Shown here piece by piece: positions 11,601 through 20,645 of a stretch of DNA of 64,000 bases (position 1 is the first letter of the stretch; every line of letters begins with the position of its first letter). Source of the stretch: Corallium rubrum (lineage: Eukaryota > Cnidaria > Anthozoa > Scleralcyonacea > Coralliidae); NCBI GenBank assembly GCA_964035015.1, contig OZ035998.1, forward strand, positions 38,522,559 to 38,586,558. The letters run 5' to 3'. Both the position numbers and the translations under genes were made by a program. The notes under the pieces are model-generated. The model saw nothing but the letters and a program-made list of their open reading frames with translations, had not been told where the DNA came from and made no database searches.

Positions 11601-14600
11601 GATATCTACATTTTCTGTCGTATTTGCCGCTGTGAGATTGTCAGATTTTTACCCCACAATGCTATTATCTGTTTTTGGAGGTGACGTGAACCTGTCCAAC
11701 TAGGCAAGCTGAAGAAAAACGCGGGAAAGAAGCTACTCTCTTTGAATTGCGTTCTTTAAACGTCTTTTTTATTCTGAGAGAGTGATTTTCTTTACATTTT
11801 ACTGTCGTGGTAATAGAAGCTAGAATATCGTTGCAACATATTCCTCAAGTTGACCAATTCATTTGATGAAAGTTATTGCTAACTTGAATTTGATTGGCTT
11901 CTGGTTTTTAAACAACCAATAAGAAACAGGATTATTTGCCAAACACCAATCAAATTTAAAACAGAATTCAAAACGGGAAGTTGACAACGAATCTTATAAA
12001 ATGGAATATATTGCAACAATATTTTACGGAACGCTTCTGTTGCCACGACGGTAATGTATTTTACATTTATAACGTGTAATGAAACAGTTATTTTCGATAT
12101 CAAGAATTGTCAAGATCTTAGACCGCTTGATTAGCCCTAACCTTCGGTTTCGGCAGATAACACAGACTTCGACTTTGATAATTCTCAAAAAAGTCTCATG
12201 CAATAATTGTTTTTTATTTACCTTATCGCAGTGCGCACATGTCTGCTGTGAACGGGATCTGTTTGTTTAAAGATATGAGCTCAAACCTCGTTTTTTTAAA
12301 GATTGTTTGCTCCAATTTGCGCAGCTATTTCTTTCTAACTATTATGATACCAGAGTTATCTAAATGTTGTATAAAAGTTGTCATTTTTACTTCAGCGTGA
12401 CCACATTCCTTCTCTTCTGGGTATGGCAACAGCTTATATGTACCTAAAACAAACACCACGAGCCCGCAATCAGCTCAAACGTATTGCCAAAATGAACTGG
12501 ACGATGGAGGTAAGCCACTGCAGTTATGATGACCTAAATTATTATTTAACTTAGTCAAAACATACACTGTATGCATTAATCGAAATATAGTAAGGTTTGA
12601 CAGATAACGTAGGAGACTACCGTATTTACTCGATTACACGCCGCGGCCTTTATTAAATTTTTAGCGTTTCCGATGCGGCGTTTATTCAAGGGCGGCGTTT
12701 ATTCGAGGGCGGCATTTATTTCAAAATCATATTTCTTAAATCACTGACAATATATTATGCAAAAGTATGGCCCCTTCGAACTTAGACACATTGTTATACA
12801 GGAAAATAAATTTCCAAGAATGGTGTAGATTACCGAATAAACGCCGCATTCTTCTGATTGGGTGCGGCGTTTATTCGAGGGCGGCGTTTATTGGTAATTT
12901 TGCTTCCATCTGCGGCGTTTAATCGAGGGCGCCGTTTATTCGAGCGCGGCGTTTAATCGAGTAAATAAGGTATAGGAGTCTAACGCTTCGAGCGAAGGTT
13001 CACGTTTCTCTCTGACGAAGGGCCTTCACTCGAAACGTTAGACTCCTATGTTCTCTGTTTCTGCAGTATGTCAAGCCTTACTATATTTCGATTGTTTCGA
13101 TTGTTGTTTCAACACTGCCTACGCCGCACACTATTTTGATTTAGTTCACTGCATTATGCATAAAGAATGGCCGATATAAGCATTTAAATTACCCTTCCCG
13201 CCTCGTTCTCGTGTTTAAGTCTGTTCAGTTATAACTCAAAAACGAGACTGGAAAGGCTAATTTAAATGTTTCTAAAAGAATATAAACTGGCGGCCATCTT
13301 CATAAATACGGTGTATACCATGTTTTGCCCATCGACGGTGGGAATAGCAAATGTCTTTCGCATCTCATTACTTTTTTATTGTTATTTTTCTCTGATTGGC
13401 TAAGTTTTTCGCATCTCATTAAGTTGTTATTGTTATTTTTATCTGATTGGCTAATTTTTGGTCACATGATTATCCTTCTTATATATAAGCTCGTTGTTTG
13501 TAGGCTTGTTACGTTTCTCTCTGATGAAGGGCCTTCGTTCGAAACGTTAGAAACTATATACGTTCAGAGTTCAATATAATCCTGAAAACTTGGTCTGACA
13601 TTATGTCAGACCAACCCACGTTTTGGTCGGACATGATCGGACACTAATTATTTCTAGAACTCAAAAGAGAAAAGTTGTACAATACATTGTATTGTAACAA
13701 CCACAACCGTATGCATAATGGTCAACACAATATCAACAGAACAACAACTCAGTCACAGTATAATATAACAACTGAAATAAAATTTCTTTTTGTTAAGCAG
13801 TTATTAATAGACGCGGCGATGTCACGCGTGTATTAACTTGATATATTATTATTCATGTCTAAGACCTAATTGTTGTAAACATTAAAAGATACTAAACAAA
13901 ATTAAAAACTCTGCGTTGTCGTGAAGCAGCGCATTAAGTCGAGCATTAGCTACATATTGATTTGCGAAAAAACATCTTTCTTTGTATGTGTAACAAATTA
14001 GTAAGAGATTGCGTTTTGGTTTTGCGAGAATGAGGGAGAAATTATTCAAATTAATGCGGCAAAATGGTCGGCCATAATGTCCGTGCAGAGCAATCAGTAG
14101 ACGGCCATATCAGCGTTTTGCTCGGAAAATGGCCGATGGCCGACTGTTATATTGCACACTGTATACGTTCAATATTTTCGGCAGTACTCAAACCTGGATA
14201 CTTGGTTCGGTATTTTGGTCTTTAAGGTTACAGGATACCCTAGGAAGTGACGGACACTATCGTATTATACAGTAAATAAGAAATAAAATGTTGTTGCAGA
14301 TATACCCATCAGTTTAAAATTACAGTACCTTCGCGCCGCGGTTTAAGGCGGCCTTTGGTTTTACCAAAAAGCTCTTGAGACAAATGGGGAAAAAATTGAG
14401 CGAGCGGTAACAAATTTCTTGAAATGGCTTCCTAGGGTATCCTGTAACCTTAAGATGAACTGCTGACACAGAACTCTACTTGTTTATGTATTTTTGTATA
14501 CAGCATAATGTTGTGTTTTTTATCTTATATTTTTTGTCAGGAGGCAGACGAGTTTGAAAGAAGCTGGTTACTGTTAGCAGACGTTTATATTCAGGTATAT

Positions 14601-17600
14601 GACATGTCTATTCGATGTGCATGGAAACATTGCAAGAAAAATATATTCTTGCGTGCCACCAAAGGTTTGCGACTATTGTGTGAAAACGTCCCGTTAATTT
14701 TGATTCACATTTGTGCAGACAATTACAAGCCCACAAAACTATAATTATATACATAGTCAGAGCAAAACGAACACCATGCAGCACAAAAACATCTTCCAAA
14801 CACATGCATTTAATAGTCGTGATTGTATGCCTGATCATTAATAAAAGCCAACCCCGCCCCCCAATTTACATGTCGGCTGTTTCTGTATTGGTTGTGTAAC
14901 GTTGGTTGTGTAACGTTGGTTGTGTAACGTTGGTTGTGTAACGTTGGTTGTGTAACGTTGGTTGTGTAACGTTGGTTGTGTAACGTTGGTTGTGTAACGT
15001 TGGTTGTGTAACGTTGGTTGTGTAACGTTGGTTGTGTAACGTGGTTTTAGAATTGTGTATATAATGGATATAAACAGGCTAAATACGCTCGGAATAACTT
15101 TCATCTTTTTTTACATTTTTCAGAGTGGAAAATATGACATGGCTGGAGACTTGTTAAAGAAATGTTTAGATCAGAATAAGGTAAAGAGGTGTTCTATAAT
15201 ATTTGTGATGTAATATTTGAACGAGAGTGTTCACAAGGAAACAATGGAGTGTTGCTGTCCATTGTTCTAGTTTCAATAGAGTTCAATAACCTTAATAGAC
15301 CTTTTCGCATGAAGTGCGTGGATAACGCAACGCATTGAGAGATTTTAGTTGCTCTCGCAAAACTTCGGACGTCCAAAACTTTGGGAAAATATTGGACATT
15401 AGCCAATCAGATTTGTCAAAAAAAGATCACGTGATCCATTCACTTCATGCGGAAAAGTCTATTGGATGTCTTTCTAAAATAAGACTACAGTAAGAGAATG
15501 TATAATAGATACTATACCTGCATACCTAACTATAGTTAGTGATCTTCAAATATGGTAATTAAATATATGCAGCAAGTAGAATCTACTGAGGCTTTGTTCC
15601 CCCCTGTTCACATGAGGCAAGCTATTTCATGTTAGTTTATTTCTATGTTTGAAAAGTAAACCGTTCACATGAGACCGAGATAACTCTGGTTCTGTCGTAT
15701 AAACGGCCCTAATTAGGCTAACGAATAAGATTTCTCTGAACAACTTTTTTCTGTGTTTAGTCTTGTTGCAAAGCATGGGAATATTTGGGATTTATTATGG
15801 AAAAAGAACAGGCTTATAAAGATGCTGCAAAAAACTACGAGAATGCTTGGAAATTTGGAAATCAAAATAATCCAGCGATTGGTGAGTAGTATTTTTTCAA
15901 CTTCATGTACTGTTTATGTCCTATTTATTGGAAGGGAAGTCTCAAAAGGATTGAGCGTCGTATACGGATATACTGTGGAGAGAAAAACAAACCGCGGTAA
16001 GAAATCATTTTTTATCTTTCCAACACAGTCTTTCGTTATTTCTCGTACATCTAGTTTGTTTGTTTCAGAAGCATTTGGGTAATTAGTTAAAGATGAAATG
16101 AAATAAAAATTAAGTTTGCTGAAAGTGATAAACAATGACTTTTACAGTTTTTCTATTTCTCACTTCGTTCTTAAATTATTTAGAATTGTTTGATATGTAA
16201 ATGATATAAACTATATGATGTAAATCATGTATATCTCAGACATTATTAATCGCCCAGAAAATACGATAAATCAGATAAACTATGACGTAGAGTTATATTG
16301 AGATTATTGGAAATTTATTTGAAAACGATGTATACTTTTAGGATTATTGAACCAAATTACTTAAAACTTTGCAAATACATGCATCTCATGCAACACACTA
16401 AATATCACAAGACCAAATTTCGTTCAATAATGTCTGAGATATACATGATTTTCCATATAACTTACAATGATCTACACATAACCTTACACATGATAGTTTA
16501 TCTCATATCAAATAAATCTAAATAATATTTTTTGTACATTATTAGTGTTGGTGTATGTTTTTGCTGTACAAGCTGTTGTATAAGTAAAACTCAGTAAAAC
16601 TCAGTCCTCGGTGTATACCATCTGAGTTTCAGTGGCTCAATAGTGAGAGCTGCGTCCGGCTGGCATCCAGCACGGATGGCGTGTGCTGTTAGGGCGCTGC
16701 CTCTCACCAATAGTTAAGCCCTGTTAGACGGGGTTAGTACTTGGATGGATGACCATCTGGGACAACCCTGTTCTCGAGCTTGGGATTCATGTGAGTAGAG
16801 TTTAGTTGGTCTCTCCTGTGCTCCGAGGATTTTTCGCCGGGTTCTCCGGTTTTCCTCCCTCCGTAAAATCGACACCTAGGGCTTAGTTGGGATCCGTATA
16901 GTGGAGAATAACCTTGTGAGGGACCTAGAGTCCTATTGTATACTTCTCCCGTTACCGCCAGGTACAAATGTTGATAAATAAATATTAAAAAAAATGGGTT
17001 TGAGCCCCGTCTGCAGCTCAGAGTTTTTCTCTGAGTTCAACTTGCGACGGCTTGTACAGCAAAAACATACGAAAAAACCTAAATAACTTGTGAACGAAGT
17101 GACATATAGAAAAACTGTAAAAGTCATTCTTTATCACTTTTAGCTGATCTTGAAGTTGAAACGTTTGGAGGGACAAATGTCAGATGTGGAAAAAAGAACA
17201 CGTTATGTCTCTCTAAATAATCTAAAGAATACTAGCCATCTTACCTCGTCACCAATCTTTAATTTGTTTTATTAGTGAAAAATTTGTAGAAATATTTTAA
17301 GAACTTCACGCGTATTTAAATATATTATTTTTTCTTTAATACAAAGGTTACAAGCTTGCGTTTAATTATCTGAAGGCAAAGCGGTTCGCTGATGCAATTG
17401 ATGTCTGTCACCAGGTAGGAGATAAAACGGCTTGCTGAATAGCGGGTGTATAGTCTGTGCAGACTGTATTTTTTGCCCACACATACCTTGAGGGGGACAA
17501 GAATCGATATATACAACTTTCTCCTATTTTGCTTAAAATTTCATTGTTTGAAGACTTTTACTACAGTGGATTTGTGCATGGCGAATCTCTTTTCTTATAT

Positions 17601-17736
17601 TCCATAACGCTATTAGGAAATTATTAACATTAAGTTTTTTGGTTTATTTTTGTGTTAGGTGTTGAGCCAACATCCTAGATACCCACGAATAAAAAGAGAG
17701 ATTCTCGAGAAGGCTCGCTCTTCTATTCGCACTTAA
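5654..17736 (+). CDS. TTC21B: IFT139 / TTC21B, C-terminal 11 exons (5' part outside window)
   Basis: IFT139 is a TPR-rich subunit of IFT-A, the complex that works with dynein-2 in retrograde transport along cilia. Exons: 5654-5716, 6489-6550, 7169-7205, 8662-8725, 9037-9159, 12396-12509, 14541-14594, 15124-15180, 15761-15881, 17347-17414 and 17659-17736 (TAA stop). Together they give 279 residues with all phases closing. Family blocks are plain: [96 protein letters not shown] and the C-terminal EKARSSIRT, all helical TPR-type sequence. The first donor (5717) is GTTGGT, weaker than the others, but the alternative GT at 5721 gives an immediate stop. No upstream exon was found between 1 and 5653. 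Vertebrates have the paralogue TTC21A; invertebrates usually have one TTC21. Introns carry many repeats. Confidence 0.93.
5735..5945. repeat. Dispersed repeat, copy 1
   Basis: The stretch from AATATCTGTAAATCGCATAC through CGCAGCCGATCTGTATG and GGCTCGCTTGCA is repeated nearly base for base at 10180-10385, also inside TTC21B. Both copies are non-coding; class unknown. Confidence 0.65.
7360..7662. mobile_element. Dispersed 300-bp repeat, copy A
   Basis: Begins AGTATAAATACACAGGTGAT and ends CCTTCGGCGAATAATTGTTA. A copy in the same orientation, over 90% identical by eye, lies at 61041-61341 in an intron of DYNC2I1. The right part is a hairpin around CTCGACTTCGTCTCGG. No coding capacity. Confidence 0.8.
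7970..8614. mobile_element. hAT-type non-autonomous transposon (645 bp) with 8-bp target duplication
   Basis: Ends are inverted CAGTGGCGTAGCCA / TGGCTACGCCACTG. The element is flanked on both sides by the identical 8-mer CTCATTGT (7962-7969 and 8615-8622), the target duplication length of hAT transposons. It contains poly-G/poly-C runs near both ends and no transposase. It ends 47 bases before the TTC21B exon at 8662. A relative lies at 34309-34793. Confidence 0.9.
9187..9452. mobile_element. Inverted-repeat element after a TTC21B exon
   Basis: The arms AGTGTGGTATGAAGTGT...GCTAAAG and CTTTAG...ACACTTCATGCCACACT pair over about 55 bases, with an inner hairpin around AATTTTCGACCTTTCGAC. A degenerate partial copy follows at about 9535-9660. 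The left end is about 28 bases after the exon ending at 9159. Confidence 0.7.
10180..10385. repeat. Dispersed repeat, copy 2
   Basis: Close copy of 5735-5945, same orientation; it shares the CGCAGCCGATCTGTAT and ACTACGGCTCGCTTGCA words. It runs directly into the inverted-repeat element starting at 10400. Confidence 0.65.
10400..10679. mobile_element. Inverted-repeat element, relative of 5119-5591
   Basis: Ends CATAGTCCCTAG / CTAGGGACTATG. The interior shares ATTATACCAAAA(A)TACAATGTG and CAAAGACTTT words with the 5119-5591 element, but lacks the nested hairpin, so it shows the state without that insertion. Confidence 0.7.
10713..10899. mobile_element. Hairpin element of the TTAAGG(C/T)GGATTTCC type
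   Basis: Arms GGTGGATTTCCATTCAGTGC and the inverted GCACTGAATGGAAATCCAGC pair closely; GCGATCGCTTTCTTTTGA is matched by the inverted word inside. Related to the nested hairpin at 5202-5376 and more distantly to the TTTTCCACTAGGCGA hairpins further right. Confidence 0.72.
10907..11115. mobile_element. Inverted-repeat element (AATAGACCCTTTTAATAAGT ends)
   Basis: The left end AATAGACCCTTTTAATAAGT is matched by the inverted ACTTATTAAAAAGTCTAT on the right. Non-coding. The gene-free stretch to 12395 that follows is TTC21B intron with no further exon seen. Confidence 0.65.
12580..13096. mobile_element. Composite palindromic element with a nested hairpin
   Basis: The outer arms AATCGAAATATAGTAAGG / CCTTACTATATTTCGATT are inverted. 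Inside is a second unit (about 12619-12972) with inverted ends ACCGTATTTACTCGATTA / TAATCGAGTAAATA and repeated words GCGGCGTTTATTCGAGG. To its right, 12978-13048 carries an inverted pair of the AACG(C/T)TTCGAGCGAAGG motif, which also occurs at 13521-13550 and 23712-23745. Confidence 0.7.
13500..13570 (+). repeat. Copy of the GAAGGGCCTTCG...CGAAACGTTAG dispersed motif
   Basis: Reads CTGATGAAGGGCCTTCG then TTCGAAACGTTAGAAAC, followed by CGTTCAGAGTTCAATAT. The same block occurs at 12978-13048, 23712-23745 (inverted) and, degenerate, at 32905-32965. It looks like a conserved piece of a repeat family. Confidence 0.6.
14222..14454. mobile_element. TTAA-ended hairpin element
   Basis: The ends TTAAGGTTACAGGATACCC and the inverted GGGTATCCTGTAACCTTAA are an exact pair; both include TTAA, the target of piggyBac-type transposons. 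No coding capacity. Confidence 0.75.
14888..15042 (+). repeat. 14-bp tandem repeat, about 11 copies
   Basis: Unit GTTGGTTGTGTAAC repeated head to tail almost without change, in the TTC21B intron between the exons at 14541-14594 and 15124-15180. It ends about 80 bases before the next exon. Confidence 0.95.
15290..15466. mobile_element. Inverted-repeat element (AATAGACCTTTTCGCATG ends)
   Basis: AATAGACCTTTTCGCATGAA at the left is paired by TTCATGCGGAAAAGTCTATT at the right. It lies just after the TTC21B exon ending at 15180. Confidence 0.7.
16119..17147. mobile_element. 1-kb inverted-repeat element carrying nested SINE-like DNA
   Basis: The left arm (about 16119-16185, AAAGTGATAAACAATGACTT...) pairs with the right arm (about 17083-17147, ...AAGTCATTCTTTATCACTTT). 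A second pair, TGTATGTTTTTGCTGTACAAG near 16551 and its inverse near 17055, lies inside. Between them sit a tRNA-like segment and a 5S-like SINE (16690-16990). The whole lies in the TTC21B intron before the exon at 17347. Confidence 0.65.
16690..16990 (+). mobile_element. 5S rRNA-derived SINE (SINE3-like)
   Basis: Positions 16712-16770 read AGTTAAGCCCTGTTAGAC, GGGGTTAGTACTTGGATGG and ATGACCATCTGGGA. This matches the internal control region of 5S rRNA (box A, intermediate element, box C), where TTAGTACTTGGATGGGAGACC is nearly universal. The 3' body is unrelated and ends in an AT-rich tail (GATAAATAAATATTAAAAAA), as in retroposons. The intact 5S 5' end is missing, so this is a SINE, not a working 5S gene. 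Just upstream (16625-16680), GTGGCTCAATAGTGAGAGC resembles a tRNA box A, and GGGTTTGAGCCCC resembles a box B just after the tail. Confidence 0.72.
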
Positions 17737-17859
17737 ATAAGATTAATAAGACTTCACTTAACACTGTTTATATATTTATATTTAAGCTGAATATGTTCTT
17801 AATTCTTTTCATATATACTGTAATATATACATGTGATTACATCAATATTGTCACTGAAT

Positions 17860-18170
17860 CACAGAATAATAATACAACCGGAAGTCCAACTCGAGTGAAA
17901 ACTTGTCCGCATTTCTTCAATGCGCATGCACGATATTTTACGCCATCCTACGCGATCCTACGCAATGTCCTACGCCATGTCCTACGCCATCCTACGCAAT
18001 CTGGCAAGTCCCCCCGGCAGTTTTAACCTTCTTTTGAAGGTCCAAACTGCCGGGGGAACTTGCCAGGATTGCGTAGGATGGCGAGGAATCAAGATGCCGC
18101 GAGACGACATGGACAAGGACATAAACTTCAAAGGTTCCGACGCGAGTTGGACTTCTGGTTGTATTCTGTG
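17860..18170. mobile_element. Inverted-repeat element, copy 1 (ACAACCGGAAGTCC ends)
   Basis: CACAGAATAATAATACAACC and the inverted GGTTGTATTCTGTG bound it, with a long hairpin centre around GGCAAGTCCCCCCGGCAGTT and AACTGCCGGGGGAACTTGCC. A close relative, inverted overall, is at 20333-20645. It starts about 120 bases after the TTC21B stop and may lie in or near its 3' untranslated region. Confidence 0.75.
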
Positions 18171-18232
18171 ACTGATTAGTGATTAGCAAACAAAAATAAT
18201 AAAGCCAATAAGAAAATACGATCGGAATTTGT

Positions 18233-18375
18233 TTAACCCTTTCACGCATAGCTTTGCGAGACTTCTCCCCTTGACGAGTAACATCGTCTGGCGTTAGACA
18301 GAGTAAAACAGTCTGGCGTTAGACAGAGTAAAACAGTCTGGCGTTAGACAGAGTAAAACAGTCTGGCGTTAGACA

Positions 18376-18408
<33 letters not shown>

Positions 18409-18451
18409 AGAGAAAGTTGTTCCACTACAACGATGCGCATGAAAGGGTTAA
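18233..18451. mobile_element. TTAACCCTTT-ended element with amplified 25-bp core
   Basis: Ends TTAACCCTTTCACGCAT / ATGCGCATGAAAGGGTTAA. The TTAA target plus CCC(T)-type start suggests a piggyBac-like MITE. At 18286-18410 a 25-bp unit (GTCTGGCGTTAGACAGAG + TAAAACA) is repeated five times in exact register. Single copies of the same core are found at 31570, 55250, 55908, 58452, 58571 and 58693, mostly between similar TTAACCCTTT ends. Confidence 0.8.
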
Positions 18452-18505
18452 GGTGAGTCCGTGAATGACTTGGGAGAAAGAGGATGAATAGAGATAATAA
18501 TTGAT

Positions 18506-18830
18506 TTAAAGTGCCTATCTCACCTGTGGAGATTTTACATATTCGTAATCTTTGGGTTCTCCTGAGCAAAATTGCAATATATCTTGTCAGCCGAAAATTT
18601 CATCTTCGTGAGTTTTCCGCTGTCAAAGTTAGCGGATGTGATGTCACAAGAGGCATTCCAAACCAGTTTTTCAAAAATGCCTCTTGTGACATCACATCCA
18701 GTAAATTTGACAGCGGAAAACTCCATGAAGATGACATTTTCGGCTAACAAGATATATTGCAATTTTGCTCAGGAGAACCCAAAGATTACGAATATATGTA
18801 AAATCCCCACGGTGAGATAAGGCACTTTAA
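18506..18830. mobile_element. TTAAAGTGCC palindromic element, copy 1
   Basis: The two halves are inverted copies of each other over about 150 bases, from TTAAAGTGCCTATCTCACC to GGTGAGATAAGGCACTTTAA. A second complete copy is at 57189-57527, and two separated halves are at 52436 and 54442. The hairpin has no long coding frame. Confidence 0.82.
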
Positions 18831-19164
18831 GACAGTCGCTATAGTACCAGCCATTCAAACCATGCAACACCCAAAATATATTGACTGGATAGCAGTCTGA
18901 GTTACAAGTATAATGTGGTGGGTTGTGAATTACGTCAAGTGTGCTGTGTCTACCTCCTACCCAGGGTCTTCTTCTTCGCCGCCAAGAAAAAGACCCTGGG
19001 TACGAGGTTAACCGAGACCATCCAACTTTTACTACGACTTTATCCCAGAATGCACCAGGCTGTCTAATCGCAGTTTCGCGTGGGAGATTGAGGCGCGCGA
19101 TTTTTATGAGATCGATGTATGCATTCAGAAACTTTTAAAACTAGGTCATTCTCATTATAAAAGT

Positions 19165-19170
19165 TTTATT
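19165..19170 (-). terminator. Candidate poly(A) signal for the lysozyme gene
   Basis: AATAAA on the minus strand, about 225 bases after the lysozyme stop codon. It is the only canonical signal noticed in that stretch. Confidence 0.45.
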
Positions 19171-19395
19171 ACGATTACAGCACTATTTGAGATGAGAAAC
19201 CTATTGCTTTGCTTCATTTTAGTTAGTCTTAATTTTCACTGATAACCTTTAACTTTGTCTCTGTTTATCCATCTGATACACAATCATTAAAGTTTCTTAT
19301 CAAAGTCTATCAGATTAAACGTATTCTAAACGCAAATTCTGTAAATTGCTTTTTGTGCTATGATGCACATGTCAAGATATTACTTCTTCACCTGT

Positions 19396-19899
19396 TTACT
19401 TCTTCACCTGTTGAGCGTACTGACGAAATATATTAGCATTATAATCCATGCGAGTTTTAATTCCTCGACATTTACTTCCTTGTTTGGATGCTTCACGATA
19501 ATCACTGCGATCAAGGTACTCGTCAGCCACCTTGCTCCATTCGTCATTGTTAATTAGCCTCACTGTCTTGTGAGTTGCCTTCAGCTCTCCTCTAAACACA
19601 GCATTGACAAGAGCAGTCTGGACATTTCCAGGAAAATTATCATAATTGGCGAAGAGGCCTTTTGTTGTCTGGACCTTATCTTCCAACGTTTTACTAAAAA
19701 GCTTCATCACTTGTTTCTCTGTCAAGCTTGTCTTTCCTGAAAGAACATCGTCATAAGAGACATCAGGCAGAAAACTTTTGAAAATTTGTTTCCCGTTTGA
19801 TTGTTCCAAGTTAAAACCAACGCCAACAGTCTTCAGACCATTAGTGTCAGTGTAAACTTTCTTTTCCATTCCTTCGAATCCTGCAATAATCTTGTCCAT
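19396..19899 (-). CDS. Phage-type (GH24, T4-like) lysozyme
   Basis: A 167-residue enzyme that would cleave the N-acetylmuramic acid to N-acetylglucosamine bond of bacterial cell walls. It covers the full single-domain length of T4-type lysozymes. The active-site block is intact: GFEG with Glu9, then YTDTNGLKTVGVGF with Asp18 and Thr24. The spacings Glu+9=Asp and Asp+6=Thr are those of the T4 enzyme triad. A later block, NFPGNVQTALVNAVFRGEL, matches the helical core. The start is taken at the ATG at 19899, because the frame further upstream has no ATG. A good 3' splice site (TTTAATTTCATAG) ends 2 bases before that ATG, so an upstream exon, perhaps with a secretion signal, is possible; no signal peptide is present otherwise. 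The stop codon lies on a perfect 16-bp tandem duplication. Bacterial or phage origin by transfer is inferred. The AATAAA downstream and splice site argue against contamination. Confidence 0.88.
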   Translation of the reverse strand: MDKIIAGFEGMEKKVYTDTNGLKTVGVGFNLEQSNGKQIFKSFLPDVSYDDVLSGKTSLTEKQVMKLFSKTLEDKVQTTKGLFANYDNFPGNVQTALVNAVFRGELKATHKTVRLINNDEWSKVADEYLDRSDYREASKQGSKCRGIKTRMDYNANIFRQYAQQVKK

Positions 19900-19901
19900 T
19901 T

Positions 19902-19915
19902 CTATGAAATTAAAC
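19902..19915 (-). promoter_or_regulatory. Possible 3' splice site just before the lysozyme ATG
   Basis: The minus strand reads TTGTTTAATTTCATAG followed by AAATGG. The pyrimidine-rich run ending in AG is a plausible intron (or spliced-leader) acceptor. No matching upstream exon was identified. Confidence 0.4.
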
Positions 19916-20332
19916 AAGATGCGTTAACGTTTTTGAAAATATGTGTAAAGTTTTGTTGTAACATATGCAGTGCCCACATTAGGGCGGTAGGACCAGAGTT
20001 CCAGTCCTAGCACGAAGCAACTTGCAGCTCGCTGCGAGTATTTTAGCGCTCGTGGCAGGTAGTTGAAAATTTTGAATTTTTTTTTACCCGCTGCAAGTGC
20101 TCACAGTAAATTAAACAATCAAAACAAATTATGTCAACATTTCAAACTCGTTAGTAATTCATGAGGAAAACTGCACAAAGGAAATCATTACCGTGTCGAT
20201 GGTTAATTTGTATGGATATTGAAGGAAGAAATTACATAAATGAATCGAACTTTCACGTCGATTTTCTCTTAAAATACCGATTTGTTTGAGATGCGCATGC
20301 TATATCAAACACTCAGAAGAATGCTTCATCAG

Positions 20333-20645
20333 GACACAAAATAGTAAGACAACCAGAAGTCCGACTCACGTCGGAACCTTTGAAGTTTATGTCCTCGTGC
20401 ATGTCGCCTCGCGCATCTTGATTCATCGCCATCCCACGCAATCCTGGCAAGTTCCCCCGGCAGTTTGGACCTTCAAAAGAAGGTTAACACTGCCGGGGGA
20501 ACTTGCCAGGATTGCGTAAGATGGCGTGGGACATTGCGTAGAATCGCGTCAGATGGCGTAAAGTATCGCGCATGCGCATTGAAGAAATGCGGACAAGTTT
20601 TCACTCGAGTCGGACTTCTGGTTGTCTTACTATTCTGTGATCAGG
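20333..20645. mobile_element. Inverted-repeat element, copy 2 of 17860-18170
   Basis: Ends AATAGTAAGACAACCAGAAG and the inverted CTTCTGGTTGTCTTACTATT. The centre again is GGCAAGTTCCCCCGGCAGTT with its inverse. Orientation is reversed relative to the copy at 17860. Confidence 0.75.

Noticed and set aside
13513-13554. Possible hammerhead ribozyme (CTGATGA ... GAAAC with GTTTC/GAAAC arms)
   Set aside because: Stem I is not adjacent to the CTGATGA box, stem II barely pairs with standard boxes, and the other copies (12978, 23712) do not keep stem I. Kept only as a repeat motif.
14838-15104. Minus-strand open frame of 88 residues
   Set aside because: Consists of the translated 14-bp tandem repeat.
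16690-16800. Functional 5S rRNA gene
   Set aside because: Only the internal control region matches; the 5' third and the 3' end of 5S rRNA are missing.
18535-18820. Paired open frames on both strands at 18.5-18.8 kb (and the same at 57.2-57.5 kb)
   Set aside because: Mirror images produced by a palindromic transposon.
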